From NCBI GenBank assembly GCA_027605045.1, contig JAQFWX010000001.1, positions 1,488,001-1,552,000 of the forward strand: a stretch of DNA of 64,000 nt, written 5' to 3'. Under the pieces are notes generated by a model. The model saw only the letters and a program-made list of their open reading frames with translations. It made no database searches and had not been told where the DNA came from. The translations under genes and the position numbers were made by a program. Below are positions 1-12,089 of the stretch, one piece after another. The stretch's first letter is position 1; each line of letters begins with the position of its first letter. This DNA is from Phallus indusiatus (taxonomy: Eukaryota > Basidiomycota > Agaricomycetes > Phallales > Phallaceae).

Positions 1-256
1 GTTCACGATTTGTAAAGGTGAACCGTGCTGCCACAGATAAATATCAGCAGATGTAGATAAGTACAAGACAAAATGTACCAACATGAGATCTTCCAGGTAA
101 TGTTGTACTTATTCCCTGTCCATAAAATACTTCCATACCAAACACAACTACAGATGTATGCCAGATTCCATCTATTTGTTTTCCCGTAAGCTGAAGCGAT
201 AATTGCCGGGCCAGACCATTAGACAAGTCGTAAACGTATAATTCTACTTTCGACAT
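1..256 (-). CDS. PPPDE/DeSI-type isopeptidase, 5' part only
   Basis: The product is the N-terminal part of a PPPDE-superfamily thiol peptidase (DeSI-1 like), a family that removes SUMO or ubiquitin from proteins in the cytosol or nucleus. Translation starts at the ATG at 254-256 with MSKVELYVYDLSNGLARQL. It continues through IDGIWHTSVVVFGMEVFYG, where the His of WHTSV is the expected catalytic histidine. A GT-AG intron follows RSH, and the next exon resumes with HGSPLQIVN at the window edge. The catalytic Cys and the rest of the domain lie outside the window. The gene is downstream of UTP14 on the same strand, with 210 bp between the UTP14 stop and this start. The fold and family are recognised from the conserved blocks; the exact substrate is unknown. 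Confidence 0.85.
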
Positions 257-466
257 AAGTTACCATGCAATAGGTGGAAAGAGGTACGACGTTTAAAGAA
301 AGAGGATAAGAGCACTTGCGCAATCGCTTTCCAGTGCTTTCCATGATGACGACCACTGATTTTACGTAATCGAATTTGCTATCTTTGACTGGGACATTCA
401 AATTTCACTCTTCCGATTTATGTAGATAATTCCATTATATTAACCAAGAAAAACTCATGTAGAGTA

Positions 467-3400
467 TTAAAATAATTTTTCCAAAGGGTTGATGACAGTC
501 CCCATCTGCGACAGAAGCATAAGTGTTTACTCTCCAGAACATGACCGAACAAAACATACTTTTTTGAGAACTCTAGGTAATGTTTGCTTTTGAAAGGTAT
601 CTCGTGAATTCCACTCAGTTCCAATGGGGGTATTCATGGCCTTCTCAAACTGCGCTTTACTGGTATACGGATATGGTAGATCCTTGACAAGATATTTCGC
701 AGCTTTTTTGTCTTTCTTCTCAGAGATGATAACGCGTGGTTTTCCGCGGTCTGCACGAGTGTTTGGATCAATACCGGGTACTTTCTTAACGACCTTCTTC
801 GCCTTGGGATCTACTTTTACCCCACGACCTCCCCAAGCTCCCTATACCTGTTTAGTAATCACACCATGACGTGGTCATAAAACATACCCATCCAGGAAGT
901 GTGTTATCTTCATCATGGGGAGCATCTCCCTCCACTTCTTTCTTTTTCAAATTTTCAAAGTCCTACAAAATCTCGTCAGCAATCTTTGTCCTTGCTTACA
1001 AAAAAGAGACAGTACCTCTACCACGTTATCGCCAGCAAAAGCCATGGCCACCAGATCTTTTTGTTGAAAGGCTTTTCGGTTTTCTTTGCCATTCGGTAGC
1101 AAATGATCCTCTTGAAATGCGACTTCGCTGTCTTCGTCCGAGTCTTCGTAGGCCGCGTCGACATGATTCTCAGAATCAGATTTATTCTTTGATTTCTTGT
1201 TCTGCTTCTTGCTCTGGGGGCGTTTTGAATTAGTTGAAGTGACGTCCTTCGCTGTGGTTACAGAATCGGTAGGTAAAACAAGAGCATCATCCAAGTTGAT
1301 CTCAATCTGAGCGTCGTTCATCGCCTCCGCTCTGCCTTCGACACTCTTATTCAGCTGCTTTTGCATCTGATGTTTCATTCGACGTTGCTGATCGCTATTT
1401 TTGCCGATGACGACTTCATGCTTCGTAATCGTTTTGACAACTTTCCCCTGTGGTTGTAACCATGGGTTCGGTTCTGCAACGGGAGGTCGATGATCTGGCG
1501 GGGGAGGTGACAATTCTATCAAAGGAATGTCCTCGCTAGGCATCGGAGGCGAAGATCTCATCGTAATTTGAGACGCAACTGCCGGCGACTGAGTGGGATC
1601 TACCGATTTTAATGTGCTTGATGTTTCAGAGAGAGCCACATGTAAAGGAGGGATCTAGTAATAATCGTTAATAAACATTGTTTCGATTTGTCTATGAAAC
1701 GAACCGTCGTCTGTCCAGGTTGGAACACTAGACGTCCATTACTTCGATTCACTTGCACAGCGCTTTCCGGGAAGGCAACATCGTCCCTGCCTTGATCATC
1801 CACGTCACTTGCCCCGTTTATTTCTTCGCCCAATCTCTCCATTTCTTCTCGGAACTGATCTGCAGCGGCATTAACCTCAGCAGCATTCCGAGCCATTGCA
1901 TTCTGCATGAATTTCATGGCAAAGACACCTTTATTCTTTTGAGGGGAGGGTTATCATCTTCTTTGTCTAGTTGTTCCAACTCTTCGAAGGCTCGAGCTTT
2001 GATAGCTTCCACATCACTTGTCTCATCTTCGTCTTCGTCTTCATCATTACTGTCACCATCAGCTTGAATTTTCGACGCAATCGCTCCCCTTTCGCCAGCA
2101 TTTCTTCAATCTCTCCCCGTTGGTCAATATCCATCTCCCCTCTGGCTTGCATCGCTTTGGCCCACTTCCCTGTATTCTTGTGTCGCAATGTCGCGCGTTC
2201 TTTAGCTCGTTCCATTTCATGCTTTAACTGCTCTTCTTTTTCATCGACAACATCGCCATCAGCCTCTTGTGTCATATTTTTTAACTTCTCCCGAGCCTTT
2301 TTATGAATCTTGCGGTAGGTCTTGCTTTTAATCTTGGCTATTCGCTTCGCTTTAATCTCAGCTCTGAACATGAGATCTCGCATCTTCTGCAGTTCTGCTC
2401 TTCGTTGTGCAACCTCCTCGACGGAGAGATGATTCAGCTTAAGCTCCTCTGTTTTAACAATATCGGAATCTTCGCGTAGTTTCGCAGCACGTAGAAGTTT
2501 ATCTACTGCGCTTTCCATCTCTGTCGAAGGCTAATAACATGTTAAAATGACAGGACAATCTGAAAAACAACGGTTTTGTACCTTAAACTTTGAGGCAAGC
2601 CCTGCATTTGAGGCTACTAACGGCTGGGGCGCTTGTAGAGGGAAACTTAAATGCTCTGCCTTGTTAAAAAAATGAGAAATTTCGAATAATAAGAAAGTAA
2701 AATTCCAGAAACCTGTTTTATGTGCTTCATTGTCTCATTCCATTTATCAATCTCGACTTTCGTCTGTTCATATGCCGCAGCCCGATCTAATTTCGCCTGA
2801 GCTCGTAAGGGTAAAGGAATAGATAGAGAGCCCCGTTAATTAATGGTTTTATCGACTGCTTAAGGGATTGTAAGGTAGACGAGCTTTCAAGGGGAGCTAA
2901 CAAATCCTCTAACTCGAGACGCGGTGCTAAACGGAATGAGAACCAATATGAAATATAGCCACATAATGACACATACCCGAAGTCATTGGAACGTTGAATT
3001 CATTTTCTGCTCCAGCTTCTGTACGCGCTTGAATGAAGCGTTTTTTACGAGGCTCTTGGGTTTCTGAAGGTCCAGGTCCATCATCATCAACTTTTCGTTT
3101 TTTGGTCGCTGTATCGAGGTTCGCAATGAACGAGTCCAAATGATCGATGTTGTCCTCGTTTTCATCTTCTGAAGGAAAAACGGGTCTTCATTAGATTCGT
3201 CTTCATCTGCGTCACTTTCTGAACTCTCTCCTTCTCCCTCTCCTTCATCATCATCTTCCTTTCTCTCCTCCTTTTGCTTCTCGCTTTTAAGTCCCTTTGT
3301 ATCGCGCTCTGACTGATGAGACCCTCCAGCTACATTTTCATCTTCTGACTCCCTCTTAAGGTATGGCTCTCCTCGACCATCTAACATATCCAATACATCC

Positions 3401-3976
3401 AAGTACTCGTTGTCTTCTCCGCTCTCGTCCTCGTCCTCGTCTTCACCTTCACCTTCACTTTCAGAGTTGATTTCGTCTTCTTCCATATTAATCTCATCCG
3501 CAAATTTAACTTTCGACTTTTGCTGTCGCTAGAATTACATGTTCATTCATAATGTCAAAGGGATGAGAAATAAAATGACATACTTTGTTTTTAGATGGTT
3601 TTTTTGAATTCGGAAACGAAAACCCAGCAAACTCTTCTGCATCACTTTCTCCAAAAGCCACATCACTATCAATTTCTTCATCGTCATCGCTATTGATAAC
3701 GTCGTTTGCATCCATGTTGAGTATTCGGGACCGAATGGCTTGCAAGTTAACCCCAGACATATCATTATCTTCCTCGTCACGGCCTACGCCGACCAGCTCA
3801 TCCTTATCATGAGTCATTTTTACAGCTGCCCGTTTGTTTTTGCTAGTAGTATATTCATAGACATCGTCCAGAACTGTCGGCACACTTTTCTTCGAGTTTG
3901 CACGTCGTTTTGCAAAACCACTTGCATTGTGTTGAGCAACTGAGCTCGAGCGATTTTTTCCCCGAGTAGGAGCCAT
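467..3976 (-). CDS. UTP14: U3 snoRNA-associated protein 14 (SSU processome)
   Basis: Utp14 is a nucleolar component of the small-subunit processome that recruits and activates the helicase Dhr1 for U3 release during 18S rRNA maturation. The start ATG is at 3974-3976 (MAPTRGKNRSSS). Recognisable blocks in order are acidic stretches, the bipartite NLS region KKRKVDDDG, LEDLLAPLE, LDRAAAYEQTK, the family hallmark SKTYRKIHKKAREKL, AMKFMQNAMA, DLVAMAFAGDNVVE, GAWGGRGVKVDPK and KPRVIISEKKDKKAAKYL. A short last exon, MGTVINPLEKLF, ends at the TAA at 467. About nine short introns are needed, including a 47-bp one at 3169-3215. Three places (2831-2834, 2069-2072, 1937-1950) need one extra base in a short homopolymer to keep the conserved frame, and no intron can explain them. 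Family identity is certain; the frame breaks are discussed as a finding. Confidence 0.93.
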
Positions 3977-4132
3977 CGGGCTATAGGGTCAATGGTCTAG
4001 ATAATGACCAGGTTCTAGTTTGAGAAGAATGAGTGAGTTATTCTCGACCTGCAAGACTATGATTAGTCAGCACGTTGAAGGAGACATAAGCCGTGGGAAA
4101 GCTGGACTGGTACGGACGTCCATTACAGCGTA
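3977..4132. promoter_or_regulatory. Shared promoter of UTP14 and VMA6
   Basis: These 156 bp separate the start codons of two divergently transcribed housekeeping genes, so they must hold both promoters and 5' leaders. No TATA box is evident. This is typical for compact bidirectional fungal promoters, and I infer the regulatory role from position only. Confidence 0.5.
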
Positions 4133-5441
4133 ATGGAGGCACTCTTTTTCAACGTATGTGAGCTGCAAGCGTGCTTGGTTTTACGTCTAACGCTTTATAT
4201 AGGTCAATAATGGATTCTTAGAAGGCATTGTTCGTGGCTATAAAGCCGGGATTTTGACCCAAAACCAGTATGCACATTTAACGCAATGTGAAACCATTGA
4301 AGGTATTCTTCGTTTTCCTTCGGTGTATTTTTCCTTTCTTTAACAGTTTAGTTTAGATTTTCGCATGCAATTATCGTCAACTGACTACGGAAACTTTCTT
4401 GCGAATGAGCCGTTGCCTATTTCCACATCCACCATAATTGACAAGGCGACTCAAGTTCTGGTTGACCAGTTTAATTATCTTCGGAACGCTTCGGTTGAGC
4501 CTCTGAGCAAATTTTTGGATTACATGACGTGAGGTGATGATTAATCTTGTAATTTTTCCTCTGAGATCAGGTTACCAGATACGCGTATATGATTGACAAC
4601 GTTATATTACTGATCACGGGTACATTGCACGAGCGGGATACACACGAATTACTGGAACGTTGTCATCCTCTGGGCGTCTTCGACACGATGCCAGCACTAT
4701 GTGTTGCGACTAATGTCGAAGAACTGTATCAAAGTGTGCTAGTCGAGACACCACTTGGTATGTCATGTTTGACAGCGGTCCTTCGCTTACGCTGACTGAC
4801 TGAACTGACTGCCGCCCGCAGCTCCGTACTTCCGTGACTGCCTTTCCGCCTCAGACTTGGACGATCTCAATATTGAAATTATCCGAAACACCCTGTATAA
4901 AGCATACCTGGAAGATTTCCACGCCTTCTGTCAATCATTAGGCGGTCCCACGGCTGAAACCATGTCAAACATTTTGCAGTTCGAGGCTGACAGACGAACG
5001 ATCAACATTACTATCAACTCATTTGGAACTGAGTTATCGAAGGAGCAGAGGGCAAGATTATACCCGGCTATTGGGCGACTTTTTCCAGATGGTAATAACG
5101 CCCTAGCAAAGGCCGACGATCCGGACCAGGTAAAGATAGTTTGTGAGAGCGCTGTGCCTGAATACCGGGGCTTTTTTGACTCAACTGGCTCACGAGCGAA
5201 TGGGACGTCGACAGACGACTTGGCGCCGGTGTCTGCAGCGTACGCTGCCACGTTGGAAAACCATTTCTTCCAGATGGAAGTCAATTTGAACAAGGCGTCG
5301 TTCCTGCAACAATTCCAGTACAGTGTGTTCTATAGCTACGTCAAGCTGAAAGAACACGAGATTCGCAGTCTCGGATGGATTGCGGAATGCATTGCCCAGA
5401 ATGCCGGAGACCGAATCAACGATTTTATACCCATTTTTTGA
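4133..5441 (+). CDS. VMA6: V-type H+-ATPase V0 subunit d
   Basis: This is subunit d of the vacuolar proton pump, the peripheral V0 subunit that couples the central stalk to the proteolipid ring on vacuole and endosome membranes. The start ATG (4133) gives MEALFFN, a canonical Vma6 N-terminus. It is followed after an intron by [18 protein letters not shown] and then [20 protein letters not shown], where phase-1 splicing rebuilds the EDF motif. Later blocks include [33 protein letters not shown] and [19 protein letters not shown], and the end is [11 protein letters not shown]. Four introns of about 45-65 bp split it. The family blocks run without internal frame breaks, and length (about 355 residues) matches the family. 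It is divergent from UTP14. Confidence 0.96.
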
Positions 5442-5723
5442 TCTTATTCTCTTTCCGTAATAAATACAACCTGTCGGACTAGATAAAAAAATTACAAGTA
5501 ATTCCAAATAAAGTGCTATACAATTGCTGTCTGAAGCTCTGAAGCTCTGACGAGCCGGTCAGTCCTAGTCAGCACTAGCAGGCACTAGCACTGTTCAGCA
5601 TTTTCCCACGCACCCACGGGCTCCAGCGCCGAGAGACAGGTCACACAGTCAACACACGACTCATCACAGTTTCATCACACCTCCCATCATCATCCTTCTT
5701 CATCGCCGCTCCTCCCTCTTCCC

Positions 5724-7395
5724 ATGGCGAGTCGAATAGTCTCGTCAAATCCATGGCCACAACGAACACCGTCTTATACTTCGCCAGAATCAACTCCCTT
5801 ATTTGATCCCGATGAAAGCCAGTACCAAATGCCTCTTGACGATGAGGACTATTCTGGCCATGACAGCAACAACTATGACCACAAAACATATCACTCGACA
5901 AATCGTCCTAATAAACGTTCACCTCCCTCTAGGAGACAGACAGCAGACACAGCGACAGTGACTAGCGACGGTACGCTGTGATTGTTGTCCTCCCTCTTCA
6001 ACATCTGTTCTAATGTCATTCTCGTCTTTTTTCTTTCTTCCAACTCCAGATTGCGGATTAATGCCTAACAATGTGCTTACATGCTTTCCAGACGCTAATA
6101 GTGTAGTCATACAGGGCATTCCCTCAAGAGTCGTTTGTAAGGCGATATTTAAATTACTCGAGCATGCTCCCGCCAACTAAAATCTCTCATTCATCAAGGG
6201 AATAAATTTTTACCTTTGTTTTCACAAACAAATCTTATCGACGTGCATCTCATACATGGGGATACAGATATCCCAGTTCTCGTTTGGCTATCACAACAGT
6301 ACCAGTTGGGTCACCTTGCTTTTACTCCAAACGATACCTGGTGGGGATCGAAGGGACCCGACATCCAACCTGGACAAAACCAAACACAATCTTTCTTTTT
6401 TGTTTTGGTCCCAAATGGAACAGATGTCAATGCAGGTACTTCTCAAGCTACCTTTACCGCTACACGTATGTATAGTTATCACTGTAACTATGACCGAGTT
6501 TGCCTCATTTCTTTTACAGAAACAAGCTTGCCGACGTCGATTCTTGTCTCATTATCCGCTGCCTCCGCCTCGTCTCTCTCGGCTTCTTTAGCTTCTTTGT
6601 CTTCGGAATCATTGGCATCCATGGTGACATCGACTACAAGTTCGTGCATTCTCTTATTGATGGGTTGTTATATTGCTCACTTTGGCGTCTAGAACCTCCA
6701 ATATCGAGTTCGTCTCCAACCTCGGCTTCGCTCCAAGGCAACTCCTCCGGTTCCAATAGCTTCCCTAATTGGGCAATTGCCCTTTTATCTGTATTCGGAT
6801 TCCTCGCCTTCCTGTCGTTGTTATGTGTTTTGTTCCTACTATTCCGGGGTCTAAAACGGAAGGACCGTGGTATGTACGAACGGGCATCAACCGGAGGTGA
6901 ACTAAAATACCGTGGGTCAGTTGGCTCAAACACTCCCATGATTCCTCGCCCAACGGGCGCAGAGGCGGCTTTCAAGGAGGGGCCTACATTAGGTGCAGAT
7001 GCTCCTCCCTCGGTAGGCGCTGGGGGACCAGTCAAGGTCTTCCGATACCTGGGGGCGCCCCACATCCCATGTCCGATAATGGCTCAACAATCTCACATGC
7101 CGATTCAGCGTACGCCCCTGGTGCTCCCCCTCTATCACATTCTGCAGTCCATCCACCACCATTCAGTCTTACAGACGCTACAGCTTTAGGCTTTGCATTT
7201 AGAAATGTCATGCGGAAACCTGAATTCCCGGACGTTGATGAAGGTGATGCGGAGGGGTTGCGTCAAAGTGTGGTTGATGACGATGCAGGTCGAGAAGTCT
7301 TAGAAAGCGAGTTGGCTGAAGAAGGAAGGGATATTCAGAGTGTCGGTTCGTCAAGAGGGGTCAAAATCGAAACGGTGGATTCATCGACGGCATAA
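5724..7395 (+). CDS. Fungal single-pass membrane protein, Ser-rich stalk
   Basis: This is a predicted plasma-membrane protein of a basidiomycete family without known function. Exon 1 starts at ATG 5724 (MASRIVSSNPWPQRTPS). After an intron come a Cys pair (DCGLMPNN...CFPD) and an extracellular-type domain with FTPNDTWWGSKGPDI and FFFVLVPNGTDVN. A Ser/Ala-rich stalk of about 40 residues follows, then one transmembrane helix (NWAIALLSVFGFLAFLSLLC) with a basic stop-transfer RGLKRK. The cytoplasmic tail contains FAFRNVMRKPEF and ELAEEGRDIQSVGSSRG, which I recall as conserved in this family. There is no clear signal peptide in exon 1, so the true start could differ. One extra base near 7051-7061 (G5/C4 runs) is needed to join FRYLG to the conserved tail. 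The overall layout resembles WSC/Mid2-type sensors, but that is inference. Confidence 0.8.
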
Positions 7396-9915
7396 ATTGC
7401 TTGAAGCTTGGAGGGTCATGCTGGTTTAGTGGATGCGTGAATGGGTTTATCTTCTTCTCCTGATTTTTACAATTTTGCCTCTGAAATTCTCTTCGCGTGC
7501 GTATTATAGAGTTTTCTTTTTGTTATTATATCTTTCCTCCTTTCTTTTCCACCCATTTTCGGATTATCTGACTTTTTTTCCATCCTTATTCATTATGGAC
7601 TTTTATTGCACTTCCTTCTCCTCAACTGTCCTACAACAAACAACCCGTGGTCGTCGTTCGTCTTCCTCTTTTCTCCGCTTAATAGGATGGAGTACTAATT
7701 CCTTCTCGTTGCCGTTCGCTGTCCTATAACACCTTCATCCATCACTTCTTTTTTGTCTCTTCAACATGTATCTGCATTTTGATGCTTATTCCACTCTTTT
7801 AACATTTCATTTGGGCTTTTCATTCTGTGCGTTTCATAAGTCGTTCACACCACACTTTGCCTAACCCATTCGATATTCTTCCGTACTATACCCATTTGTT
7901 GTCGCTTGCACCGCAGTTGCCGTCGTTTTCCTTTTTCTCGAAATGTCTCTTATCCAGAGAGATGTTTCCTTTGGTTAAGGAATTTAGGAAATAGAATGGA
8001 TCCGATAAATTGTCAGAAGAGTCTGTCCACACCTCCTTCATATTATATTGGTCATGAACTGTCTTGTATCCGTTTTCACAGTCTTCCCCGCCTTGTTTTC
8101 ATTATTATTTTTGAGACGTTTATATCGGACTCCCGTTTATTTCTCACTACCCTAGCTTGTGTTTGATGGTACCCTTGCCCGGTACTTTTCTTTGATTAAC
8201 CTGTCTTCTACTTCTTTTCTTCATGTGTAACCACCTATCTTGCCTTTACCAATAATCAATTCTCTGTTTTTCTACGTACTTTACTACCTAGTTGCATTCA
8301 CATCGTCACCCAAATAAACTCTTACTCAGGTTATTTGTGTATTGCCTTGATATAATTAGAGTCGGAATCAATTGATTTGATTTCAGGTCTTCGGGGTTTT
8401 TTTTATTCAGCACTTACGTATATGATCACCGATGTGCTGATGTCCCTACTTCTTTATCTGTAAACAGGGGCTATTGTTCTTCGTTTTGTGCGCTGCCCAT
8501 CCCCTCAGATTCCTGTCAAGTGAGTGTAGAAAAGTCTGCCGTAAAAAGCGCCTTGTAGTCCTTCGGTGGTGACATCAACCGCGCACTTTGACCTCGTGGT
8601 TACTATCAATATCATCAACAAAAAAGCAAACCACTCGCGAAATGGAAGTCTGTACCTTTTCACCCAAAACAGTCTCGAAACCACAGAGATTGTATAATCA
8701 ATTCGACGGTGCCAAACACGATGCGCGTCGTATTAAAGGCAACACCCTATGCCCGATAATATGATAACGGATATTGAACCTTGATAAAATCGAGATTACC
8801 TACATGTATAACACAGGATCCTTATTATTCCTTCAAGAGGGTTGTTCCAAAGAGGGCTATTCTAGGGGGGATTTGAAATGAATCACGCTCGGGCTCAACT
8901 TTTGTGTGAGCCTGAGGTCCGAGTTATAGATATGTGCGTATAAGGAGAACTGTACATTGCCAAACCGGCACTTGCGGCGGCAAACGAGCCTGAGGAAAGC
9001 ATTTGGAGTAATGACACCGACAACACTGAGCGTATAGCATTATGGCGCACGGACGATTTTAAGAGGAGTTGAAAAGGAGCTTGGGCTAAAAAGCTATACG
9101 GCTTCAAAGCAAAAGAATATAAATTCAAATCGGGCCCGAGTCCTTGTAAAGCGGCCTAAGAGCAGCCAAAGAATGGCCGGTTTGGCCCGTTCATTATTCG
9201 TTATCTGGCAAGATGTCAAACGTCGTTTAGGACACGGCTGCCCAAACTAATAGCGATATTAAAACACAAGTCCCAGAATTTGATTTGAGATACCTCACAT
9301 GTTCAGATCGTTTGAGTCACGACTAATTCCATAATCTCTCGCCTCGCAAAAGAGATAATAACGCGACAATAAACGCTGAAGGTTGTGGTATATACTAGGC
9401 CTATGGACACTACCACGACCTGACCTAGTAACGCAGGCACAATTGAGCAGTAAAAGCGCTTGAACCCCATATCTGGAGAGAGAAAATCATTAGTGGCGCT
9501 TTTCTAAGGATTTGGGGCAAACTGACTGGTCGAACTCTGGTCGAACTCAAAATTTGGGACCGGCGATTTATCACGTGGCTTGTGCGTGCTTTCCAAGTCC
9601 GAGGCTCTATAGATTTACATACAATTTCACGAGAAGAAATGTGGGGAATGTGGCAAAAGCGGCCATCCGAGTCGGAATAAATTTGGTTGAAAGACTTGAG
9701 AGAGGACACAATAATGTGACCCAATCAAGTCGCGTGATAAGGGTGAAGGGATGACATAATCGCGCTAATGCGTAGCCCCAGATTGAGTCACACTTCCAAT
9801 TCTTCTCGTTCGTCGCTCTGTTATAATCTTTTTCGATTTCTCTTCTTTCTAATTATTTTAGTCTGTGTAGGACGTGTTCACGATCCGTCTCGTTTGAGGG
9901 GGAGATTCGACTCCC
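7396..9915. other. 2.5-kb intergenic region, no gene recognised
   Basis: After the membrane-protein stop there is a long T-rich stretch (about 7430-8400), probably 3' untranslated sequence plus spacer. The stretch 8640-9130 holds only short unconserved reading frames, such as a 40-codon one starting ATG at 8642. I see no splice-linked coding signal, no tRNA and no transposon domain here. Confidence 0.5.
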
Positions 9916-11404
9916 ATGCCACGTTCCGAATGGAACGTGAACAGTATGTTAGGTATTATGTTCCGTGCTCTTCCGCTGATTACCAAACTATTACTTACTT
10001 TATTACCCAACTTTCTTTTTCCTTCTTAGCCGGTAAGTTGATATGTTTGATATTCATGTTCTCTCGTTTTCCTGGGGTTTGCTGAGATGTACCCTCTCTT
10101 TGCCTTTGCAGGCGCAGGCGGAGGTCTCGTCGCCAGTATAGCTACATGTCCCTTAGATGTCGTTAAGACAAAGCTACAAGCCCAGTCGCTTGCACAAGGA
10201 CATGCGGATTACTTGGGCGTGTCAGGTATGCTCTATACCTACCATACTGTGGTGTGAAAACTGACTCCTCGTTGCGTAGATACCATAAAGACGATCATCA
10301 GGCGAGATGGCATTCGTGGTCTTTATCGCGGTCTTGGCCCAACTATCCTTGGCTATCTTCCTACTTGGGCTATTTATTTTTCTGTCTACGATGGTATCAA
10401 GACACGTTTCGGGGAGGCTCCGCTAGGCAGCGTCAGTCCTCAGCGACATGTATATCCCGCCGCTCAACCTAAAGGCTACCAGCCAACAATGCGGGATCAC
10501 CCATGGTCCCTTCATCTCTTCTCAGCGATGACCGCTGGCGCATGTAGTACAATCTGTACAAATCCCTTGTGGGTTATCAAAACTCGCTTTATGGTAAAAT
10601 TCTCAATTTTATGTCAAAAACGATGAAGGACGCTGATTTTGTTTTTCTCTTCTCTTTCTTTTGCATTGTGGATAGACACAGCCTCCTCATGAAATACGGT
10701 ATCGTAATACACTCGACGCTTTTATAACCATATATCGTTCCGAAGGCTTCAGTGCTTTCTACCGGGGATTATTACCCAGTTTGCTCGGAATTCTTCATGT
10801 TGCCGTTCAGTTCCCGTTGTACGAGAAGCTGCGATCGTGGGCAGGTATGTGGTTCGAATATGACGCAAATTGCGTGTTACTGATCTTCCTACCTAGAATC
10901 TCAAAACCCCGGCCATCCGCTATCAACACCGACCATCCTTCTATGTTCGGCCGCGTCCAAATGACGGCATCGATAGCGACATACCCGCACGAGGTTGTTC
11001 GTACAAGACTTCAGATACAGAAGCGCTTTCGCCCCGAACTAATACAGGACTCATCGGCTTTTGAAACTTCAGTATGTAAACTGATAATTATTTCACTGTT
11101 TTCTGTCAATATCTGACAATGTTTGATGTCTAGATTTCACCTACTAGACGAAAATATAATGGTATTGTCCACGCTGCGCGTCGGATTGTATCTGAAGAAG
11201 GCTGGAGAGGGCTCTATAAGGGACTCTCAATCAATCTTTTTAGAACTGTGCCTAATAGCGCTGTTACTATGCTAACGTAAGTCCCTGGTCGATGAATTAC
11301 ATCGACTCATTTCCATATTCCTTTTTCAATTTTTTTTTTGAATTAGATATGAACTTCTCATGAGACATCTATCCGCCCGCTCCGGAACTCCTTCGGATGA
11401 TTGA
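9916..11404 (+). CDS. Mitochondrial carrier, NAD+/nucleotide type (Ndt1-like)
   Basis: This is an SLC25 mitochondrial-carrier protein of the inner membrane, closest by eye to yeast Yia6/Ndt1 NAD+ transporters. It has three repeats with the PX[DE]XX[KR] signatures: CPLDVVKTKLQAQ, NPLWVIKTRFM and YPHEVVRTRLQIQ. It also has the subfamily blocks GPTILGYLPTWAIYFSVYD, TAGACSTICTNPLWV and GLLPSLLGILHVAVQFPLYE, and ends FRTVPNSAVTMLTYELLMR. The proposed start is ATG 9916 (MPRSEWNVN), spliced to GAGGGLVAS. An optional 3-nt exon (10028-10030) may lie between. Repeat 3 needs one extra A in the AAA at 10959-10961 to link LLCSAASK to MTASIATYPHE, a contiguous motif in the family. Substrate could be NAD+, FAD or pyrimidine nucleotides. 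Confidence 0.88.
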
Positions 11405-12089
11405 ACATTTAGGAAAGGAACCCTGCGAAGCTTTCGAGAACTTGACATCTTTTCATCACGTTCCCGCTCTCGCGCCAACCACGATATCATTGATGTATAC
11501 CAACACCTGGACTTCCGCGCCTGATCTGTGCTCGACTCAAACTGGAAATTACGACGGTTTATCCTATACTAAATGAGCACAGAACAAAAACCTAGATATA
11601 ATGTTATGCTACCACGGCCTTTGTTTTTTTTATTAACCATTGATTTCTTTCAAGTAATATCTCATTCCACATATCCATTATGTTGCTGTTTGGCATATAA
11701 GGCATACCTTTTCTTCAATTTCGCTCGCTATCATCAGTATCCTACTTCTTTCCCCCTTTTCCTGTAATGACGAAGTGAGATTGCAAATAGGGAATTATCT
11801 TCGCATTGGATTTTAGTTTTTTTTAGAGAATTGTAAATGTATCACCAATTCTGGTATAGTACTTCCAATGTGTATATCAAACTATTTTCTTCTTTTCTTT
11901 CCTAGAAGTACAGACGTCATTTTTCCTACGATAGCCTGAGTGTGAACTTTTGATCGGAAATGCCTCCGAGTTATCGTCATGATTCTACCTATCATCATGA
12001 TGTTCCGTTTAGCTCATCTTTCGTTTAAGACTACCTCTGACCAAGCTTGCTTTCAAATCCTTTGTAAAATAAACCACGCATTTGCTGTC
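11405..12089. other. Intergenic spacer
   Basis: This AT-rich spacer lies between the carrier and the SLC40 gene, both on the plus strand. It should contain the carrier 3' end and the promoter of the next gene. No conserved reading frame or repeat was seen. Confidence 0.5.

Noticed and set aside
3169..3215. Apparent frameshift in UTP14 between the acidic region and LDSFIANLD
   Set aside because: A 47-bp intron with donor GTGACG and a good acceptor (TTTTTCCTTCAG) joins the two frames without any base change.
8890..9150. Possible terminal inverted repeats (CTCGGGC near 8889 and its complement near 9140)
   Set aside because: Only about 7-8 bp match, there is no target duplication and no transposase-like frame between.
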